From SMAG-U1939 sp036376595 (GTDB lineage Bacteria > Chloroflexota > Ktedonobacteria > Ktedonobacterales > JADMIN01), in contig DASVAA010000102.1 in assembly GCA_036376595.1 (NCBI GenBank), positions 1 to 64,000 on the forward strand: a stretch of DNA of 64,000 bases, given 5' to 3'. This document shows, piece by piece, positions 59,971 to 64,000 of the stretch. A model generated the notes under the pieces. That model searched no databases. It was not told the origin of the DNA and saw nothing but the letters and a program-made list of their open reading frames with translations. Position 1 is the stretch's first letter, and each line of letters begins with the position of its first letter. The position numbers were made by a program, and so were the translations under genes.

Positions 59971-61776
59971 CTACCCTTCATCACCCAGCGTCAGCACAGC
60001 CAGGAACGCCTCCTGCGGGATCTCCACGCTGCCCACGCGCTTGAGTCGCTTCTTGCCTTCCTTCTGCTTCTCCAGCAGCTTGCGCTTGCGGGTCACGTCG
60101 CCGCCGTAGCACTTCGCCAACACGTTCTTGCGCAGCGCCTTGACCGTCTCACGCGAGATGATCTTGCTGCCGATCGCCGCCTGAATGGGCACCTCGAAGA
60201 GTTGGCGCGGGATCAGGTCTTTGAGCCGCTCGGTCAGCACGCGCCCGATGCGCTGCGACTTGTCGCGATGGGTGATCATCGAGAGCGCGTCAACCGGCTG
60301 GCCGTTCACCAGGATGTCGAGCTTGACCAGATCGGACTCCTGGTAGCCATGGAAGGTGTAATCCAGCGAGGCGTACCCCTGCGTGCGCGACTTGAGCTGG
60401 TCGTAGAAATCCACGATTAGCTCGCCCAGCGGCATGCGGTACGTCAGGTGGACGCGGTCCTCCTCGATGTAGGCCATGTTGCGGAACTCGCCGCGCCGCG
60501 TAGTCACGAGGTCCATGATGGCGCCGATGTAGCGCGCGGGGGTGAAGATCGAGATGTCCATGATCGGCTCTTCGATGCGCGCGATCTCGGTTGGGCCGGG
60601 CAGCTCGGCGGGATTGTGGATGTACGTCTCCTCGCCGTTGGTGCGCGTGACACGATACTCCACGCTGGGCGCGGTCATCAGCAGGTTGAGACTGTACTCG
60701 CGCTCCAGCCGCTCCTGGATGATCTCCATATGTAGCAGCCCCAGGAAGCCGACACGGAAGCCAAAGCCCAGTGCCACCGAGTTCTCCGGCTCGAAGACCA
60801 GCGAGGCGTCGTTGAGCCGCAGGTGCTCCAGCGCGTCGCGCAGCAGGGGGTAGTCGTCGCCCTCGACGGGGAAGACGCCAGCGAAGACCATCGGCTTGGC
60901 GGGGCGGTAGCCGGACAGCGGCTCGCGCGCCGGCTCGGATGCGAGCGTCACGGTGTCGCCGACCTGGCAATCCTTGACGTTCTTGAAGCCGGTGGCGATG
61001 TAGCCTACCTCGCCGGCCTCCAGCGCTTTGGCCGCCACCAATGTTGGGCTGAAGTAGCCAACTTCGAGCACCTCCGCGGTGCTGCCGGTCTGCATCATCA
61101 GCAGCCGGTCGTCGCGGTTGATGGCGCCGTCCATCACGCGCACGTAGGCGATCACGCCCTTGTAGGGGTCATATTTGGAGTCGAAGACCAGCGCCCGCAG
61201 CGGCTGGTGCAGGCTGCCATGCGGCGGCGGCACGCGCTGCACCACGGCTTCGAGCACGTCGCGCGTGCCGGTGCCCTCTTTGGCCGAGGCCAGCACCACC
61301 TCACTCGCCGGGATGCCGATCACGTCCTCGATCTCTTTGCTCACCTTCTGCGGCTCGGCGCTGGGCAGATCGATCTTGTTGATCACCGGGATGATCGCCA
61401 GATCGGCCTCCAGCGCCAGGTAGAGGTTCGCCAGCGTCTGCGCCTCGATCCCTTGGGTCGCGTCCACCACCAGGAGCGCGCCCTCGCAGGCCGCGAGGCT
61501 GCGCGACACCTCGTAGCTGAAGTCCACGTGCCCCGGCGTGTCGATCAGGTTTAGCTCGTACTCGTCGCCGTCGTCGGCGGTGTAGCGCATGCGCACCGCC
61601 TGCGCCTTGATGGTGATGCCCTTCTCGCGCTCGAGGTCCATCTGGTCGAGAAGTTGCTCCTGCATCTCGCGCTTGGAGACGGTGCCAGTCATCTCAAGCA
61701 GGCGGTCGGCAAGCGTGGATTTGCCGTGATCGATATGGGCGATGATGCAGAAGTTGCGGATGTGACTCTGATCCAT
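59971..61776 (-). CDS. lepA: Elongation factor 4 (back-translocating GTPase)
   Basis: A 601-aa translational GTPase. G1 is AHIDHGKST, the effector loop EREKGITIKAQAVRM, G3 DTPGHVDFSYE, G4 INKIDLPSA. The LepA-specific C-terminus includes VGFLGLLHMEIIQERLEREYSL and the CTD with AAIGSKIISRETVKALRKNV, then KCYGGDVTRKRKLLEKQKEGKK. Length is normal. It acts on stalled ribosomes. Divergent from the histidine phosphatase gene. Confidence 0.97.
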   Translation of the reverse strand: MDQSHIRNFCIIAHIDHGKSTLADRLLEMTGTVSKREMQEQLLDQMDLEREKGITIKAQAVRMRYTADDGDEYELNLIDTPGHVDFSYEVSRSLAACEGALLVVDATQGIEAQTLANLYLALEADLAIIPVINKIDLPSAEPQKVSKEIEDVIGIPASEVVLASAKEGTGTRDVLEAVVQRVPPPHGSLHQPLRALVFDSKYDPYKGVIAYVRVMDGAINRDDRLLMMQTGSTAEVLEVGYFSPTLVAAKALEAGEVGYIATGFKNVKDCQVGDTVTLASEPAREPLSGYRPAKPMVFAGVFPVEGDDYPLLRDALEHLRLNDASLVFEPENSVALGFGFRVGFLGLLHMEIIQERLEREYSLNLLMTAPSVEYRVTRTNGEETYIHNPAELPGPTEIARIEEPIMDISIFTPARYIGAIMDLVTTRRGEFRNMAYIEEDRVHLTYRMPLGELIVDFYDQLKSRTQGYASLDYTFHGYQESDLVKLDILVNGQPVDALSMITHRDKSQRIGRVLTERLKDLIPRQLFEVPIQAAIGSKIISRETVKALRKNVLAKCYGGDVTRKRKLLEKQKEGKKRLKRVGSVEIPQEAFLAVLTLGDEG

Positions 61777-61939
61777 GCGGGCTATCTATCGTGGCGGCTC
61801 ATCGGCCGTGCGAGGGCACAGGATGGCCGCGCGATCCTTTCATTCGGGTTTGCTCGAATACGCAATGAGGGCGCTATCGCGTGGAGCGACAAGCGTATTA
61901 TACGCCATGTGCGGCACGCAGGCGTGCTACACTGCGCGC

Positions 61940-62515
61940 ATGACACACCTGATCCTCGTGCGCCACTCCCTGCCCACGGTCGTGCCGGGCGCCGATGCCG
62001 CCGACTGGCGCCTCTCCGATGAGGGGCGCGCCCGCGCGGTCACGCTGGCGGAACAATTGGCTGACTACGGGCCGTCTCAGATTGCGAGCAGCGACGAGTC
62101 GAAAGCGCGCGAGACGGCTGAGATCATTGCGGAGCGGCTGGGCGGTGTGCTGGTGGTGAGCGAGCCTGGCCTGCGCGAGCACGATCGCCGCGGCGCGCCC
62201 TACTTCGGCGACGAGCGCGCGTTCCAGGCGACGATGGCCCGGTTTTTCACGGCTCCCGAAGAACTGATCTACGGGCGCGAGACGGCGGCGCAGGCGCGAG
62301 CGCGCTTCGCGGCGGCTGTGAGCCGCATCATAGCGCAATCACTGGTCGATCGCGACATCATGGTGGTGACACACGGCACGGTGATGGCGCTGTATCTGGC
62401 CTCCATCTCTGACACCGGCTCCGACGCCTACGCGATCTGGCGCGAGCAGACGCTGCCCTGCTATGCGGCGCTGGCGCTCCCGGAGATGCGGCTGGCCGCG
62501 CGCTCGCGGCCGTGA
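61940..62515 (+). CDS. Histidine phosphatase (phosphoglycerate-mutase-like) family
   Basis: A 191-aa phosphatase. The phospho-acceptor motif is ILVRHSLPT (RH at residues 8-9). The second conserved Arg is in SKARETAEIIAE and the second His in VVTHGTVMALY. The Glu position shows LREHDRRG. No ribosome site is present: TACACT lies 6 bases before ATG 61940, so the mRNA may be leaderless. Substrates of this group range from sugar phosphates to nucleotides. Confidence 0.85.
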   Translation: MTHLILVRHSLPTVVPGADAADWRLSDEGRARAVTLAEQLADYGPSQIASSDESKARETAEIIAERLGGVLVVSEPGLREHDRRGAPYFGDERAFQATMARFFTAPEELIYGRETAAQARARFAAAVSRIIAQSLVDRDIMVVTHGTVMALYLASISDTGSDAYAIWREQTLPCYAALALPEMRLAARSRP

Positions 62516-62755
62516 ACGGCCGGCGCAGGAGGTGACGGCTGGCTCGCGGCCGTGAACGGCCGGCGCAGGAGGATCGGGCGTGAACGCCTCCGTGATCCAT
62601 CAGCACTGCAGCCGAACGTGACATGAGGCGCCGGCCGATGGTCCCAGAGGTGATCGGAAGGGCATTCATGCCCCGTATTCCTGCGCCGGCCGTTCACGGC
62701 CGCGAAGCGGTATTCCTGCGCCGGCGCGGGTGTAGGGGCGAGCCGGGGGTGAGGA
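62503..62755. repeat. Cluster of direct and inverted GGCCGTGAACGGCC repeats
   Basis: CTCGCGGCCGTGAACGGCCG plus GCGCAGGAGG occurs at 62504-62533 and again at 62542-62571. Inverted copies (CCTGCGCCGGCCGTTCACGG) occur near 62680-62710, followed by a GTAGGGGCGAGCC unit. The first copy overlaps the end of the phosphatase gene. REP-like elements; the whole gap to radA (62516-62864) holds no gene. Confidence 0.7.
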
Positions 62756-62864
62756 CACTTCATGTGGAAACTCTCACCAACCCGGCTGTCACCGGTCGCG
62801 TAACGAGTACGAAGCCCGCGACGACAGGGAATCCTGTACACGGGTGAACCGAAGGATTTGCAGC

Positions 62865-64000
62865 ATGCCGAAGGCGCATACCAAATATACCTGCCAGCAA
62901 TGCGGCTACGAGAGCGCCAAGTGGCTCGGCCGCTGTCCCGACTGCGGCGAGTGGAACTCGCTGGTCGAGACGATCGTGCCCGCCACGAAGCCGGCGAGCG
63001 GGCGAAGCGGCTCGGTCGCGCGCATCGGACGCGCCGAGGCGGTGCCGCTGCCGCAGGTGCGTGCGGAGGGCTTCGCGCGCGCCTCCACCGGCTCGCCGGA
63101 GATGGACCGCGTGCTGGGCGGAGGCATCGTGCCCGGTTCGCTGGTGCTGCTGGGCGGAGAGCCGGGAATTGGCAAGTCGTCCCTCATGGCACAGGTAGCC
63201 GGTGACATCGCTCTGCAGAGCGGCCGCGAAGTGCTCTACGTGACGGCTGAAGAGTCGCCGCAGCAGGTGAAACTGCGCGCCGAGCGACTCGGTATTACAA
63301 CGGAACGACTCTTGCTGCTTCCTGAGACCGATAGCGAAGCGCTCGTCGAAACCGCCGAGCGGATCAAGCCGGCGCTCGTCGTCGTAGACTCGATCCAGAC
63401 CGTCGCCTCATCACAGATCGCCTCGGCCCCCGGCAGCATCAGCCAGGTGCGCGACGCCACCCTGCGGCTGATGCAGCTCGCGAAGGGCCAAGCCATTCCG
63501 GTGTTTCTCATCGGGCACGTCACGAAGGAGGGGACCGTCGCCGGCCCGCGCGCGCTGGAGCACATGGTGGACGCCGTTCTCTACCTGGAGGGCGAGCGCT
63601 TCCATACCTACCGGCTGCTGCGCGGCGTCAAGAATCGCTTCGGCGCGACCAACGAGGTTGGCGTCTTCGAGATGCGCAGCGAAGGCATGGTGGATGTCGA
63701 GAACCCTTCCGCCCTGTTCCTCGCCGAGCGCGCGGAGCACGCCACCGGCTCGGCCGTGACCGTCAGCCTGGAGGGCACGCGGCCGCTGCTGGTGGAGGTG
63801 CAGGCGCTGGTGAGCACCACCGTCTTCGGCACGCCGCGTGTGACCACCAACGGCGTCGAGCAGAGTCGCACGCTGATGCTGTTGGCGGTGCTGACCAAGC
63901 GCGTCGGGCTGGCGCTGGGCAATCAAGACGTCTACATCAACGTCGCCGGCGGTTTCTCGCTGGGCGAGCCGGCGGTGGACCTGGGTGTGGCGGCCGCGGT
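62865..64000 (+). CDS. radA: DNA repair protein RadA, 3' end outside the window
   Basis: 378 codons are visible of an expected ~450. An N-terminal Cys4 zinc finger (C10xxC13, C24xxC27), a RecA-like ATPase with Walker A GGEPGIGKSS (97-106), YVTAEESPQQVKLRA, and the RadA-specific KNRFG box (VKNRFGATNE). The Lon-like C-terminal domain begins after EGTRPLLVEVQALV. RadA extends strand exchange at recombination forks. ATG 62865 has GAAGGA 9 bases upstream. Confidence 0.96.
   Translation, partial: MPKAHTKYTCQQCGYESAKWLGRCPDCGEWNSLVETIVPATKPASGRSGSVARIGRAEAVPLPQVRAEGFARASTGSPEMDRVLGGGIVPGSLVLLGGEPGIGKSSLMAQVAGDIALQSGREVLYVTAEESPQQVKLRAERLGITTERLLLLPETDSEALVETAERIKPALVVVDSIQTVASSQIASAPGSISQVRDATLRLMQLAKGQAIPVFLIGHVTKEGTVAGPRALEHMVDAVLYLEGERFHTYRLLRGVKNRFGATNEVGVFEMRSEGMVDVENPSALFLAERAEHATGSAVTVSLEGTRPLLVEVQALVSTTVFGTPRVTTNGVEQSRTLMLLAVLTKRVGLALGNQDVYINVAGGFSLGEPAVDLGVAAA

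Overview
The window is a GC-rich bacterial chromosome segment, most likely from a Chloroflexota-type monoderm (inference). The clues are the high GC coding style, several lipobox proteins, an archaeal/non-discriminating-type AspRS under a T-box, an ECF sigma factor paired with a DGPF protein, CGNR and PadR regulators, and the many short dispersed palindromic repeats between genes. No rRNA operon or CRISPR array was seen.

Layout. 1-2.4 kb is a degraded integration zone: a tyrosine recombinase running off the left edge, then a frameshifted second recombinase whose 3' end is joined to the tail of an ion-channel-like gene. 2.4-4.5 kb is sucCD with a terminator. 4.7-6.1 kb encodes a TIR-domain protein. 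6.2-14.4 kb holds small stress and housekeeping genes (DUF2630, PPOX, mscL with a zinc ribbon, a YVTN lipoprotein, CGNR regulator, YceI) and a PAS-PAS-GAF histidine kinase. 14.4-19 kb is a phage-derived islet: large terminase split by an intein, small terminase, and a secreted CHAP protein. 19.6-28.4 kb has a HAD phosphatase, an epimerase with a divergent MmyB-type regulator, DinB, an alpha/beta hydrolase, an ECF sigma factor coupled to a membrane beta-propeller protein, a sedolisin lipoprotein and CsbD. 28.7-31.5 kb is a TldD/TldE pair, followed by a broken VapBC locus. 31.9-35.9 kb has ADP-ribosylglycohydrolase, a family-4-like uracil-DNA glycosylase and aspS with an elaborate leader. 36-49.8 kb contains YciI/ECF42-type sigma, an MFS pump, a PadR operon, a VanZ-like protein, three ABC-transporter genes, a DinB-like protein and an MDR dehydrogenase. 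49.8-57.6 kb holds a peptidase pseudogene, more DinB/VOC-type genes, LysE, a tRNA-Asp-like gene, a second YceI, a secreted protein, a glycosyltransferase and plsY. 57.7-64 kb holds a speD fusion, lepA, a histidine phosphatase and the start of radA.

Most unusual items. (1) The terminase intein keeps its splicing blocks in the terminase frame, but its HNH endonuclease lies in another frame of the same strand with its own start and ribosome-binding site. (2) AdoMet decarboxylase is fused to a deoxyhypusine-synthase-like domain that lacks the catalytic lysine. (3) The aspS leader combines an Asp-specifier T-box, an inserted genomic repeat, and an Asp-rich leader peptide. (4) A TIR protein carries a J-domain-like tail. 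(5) An ECF sigma factor is translationally coupled to a membrane protein with extracellular Asp-box repeats.
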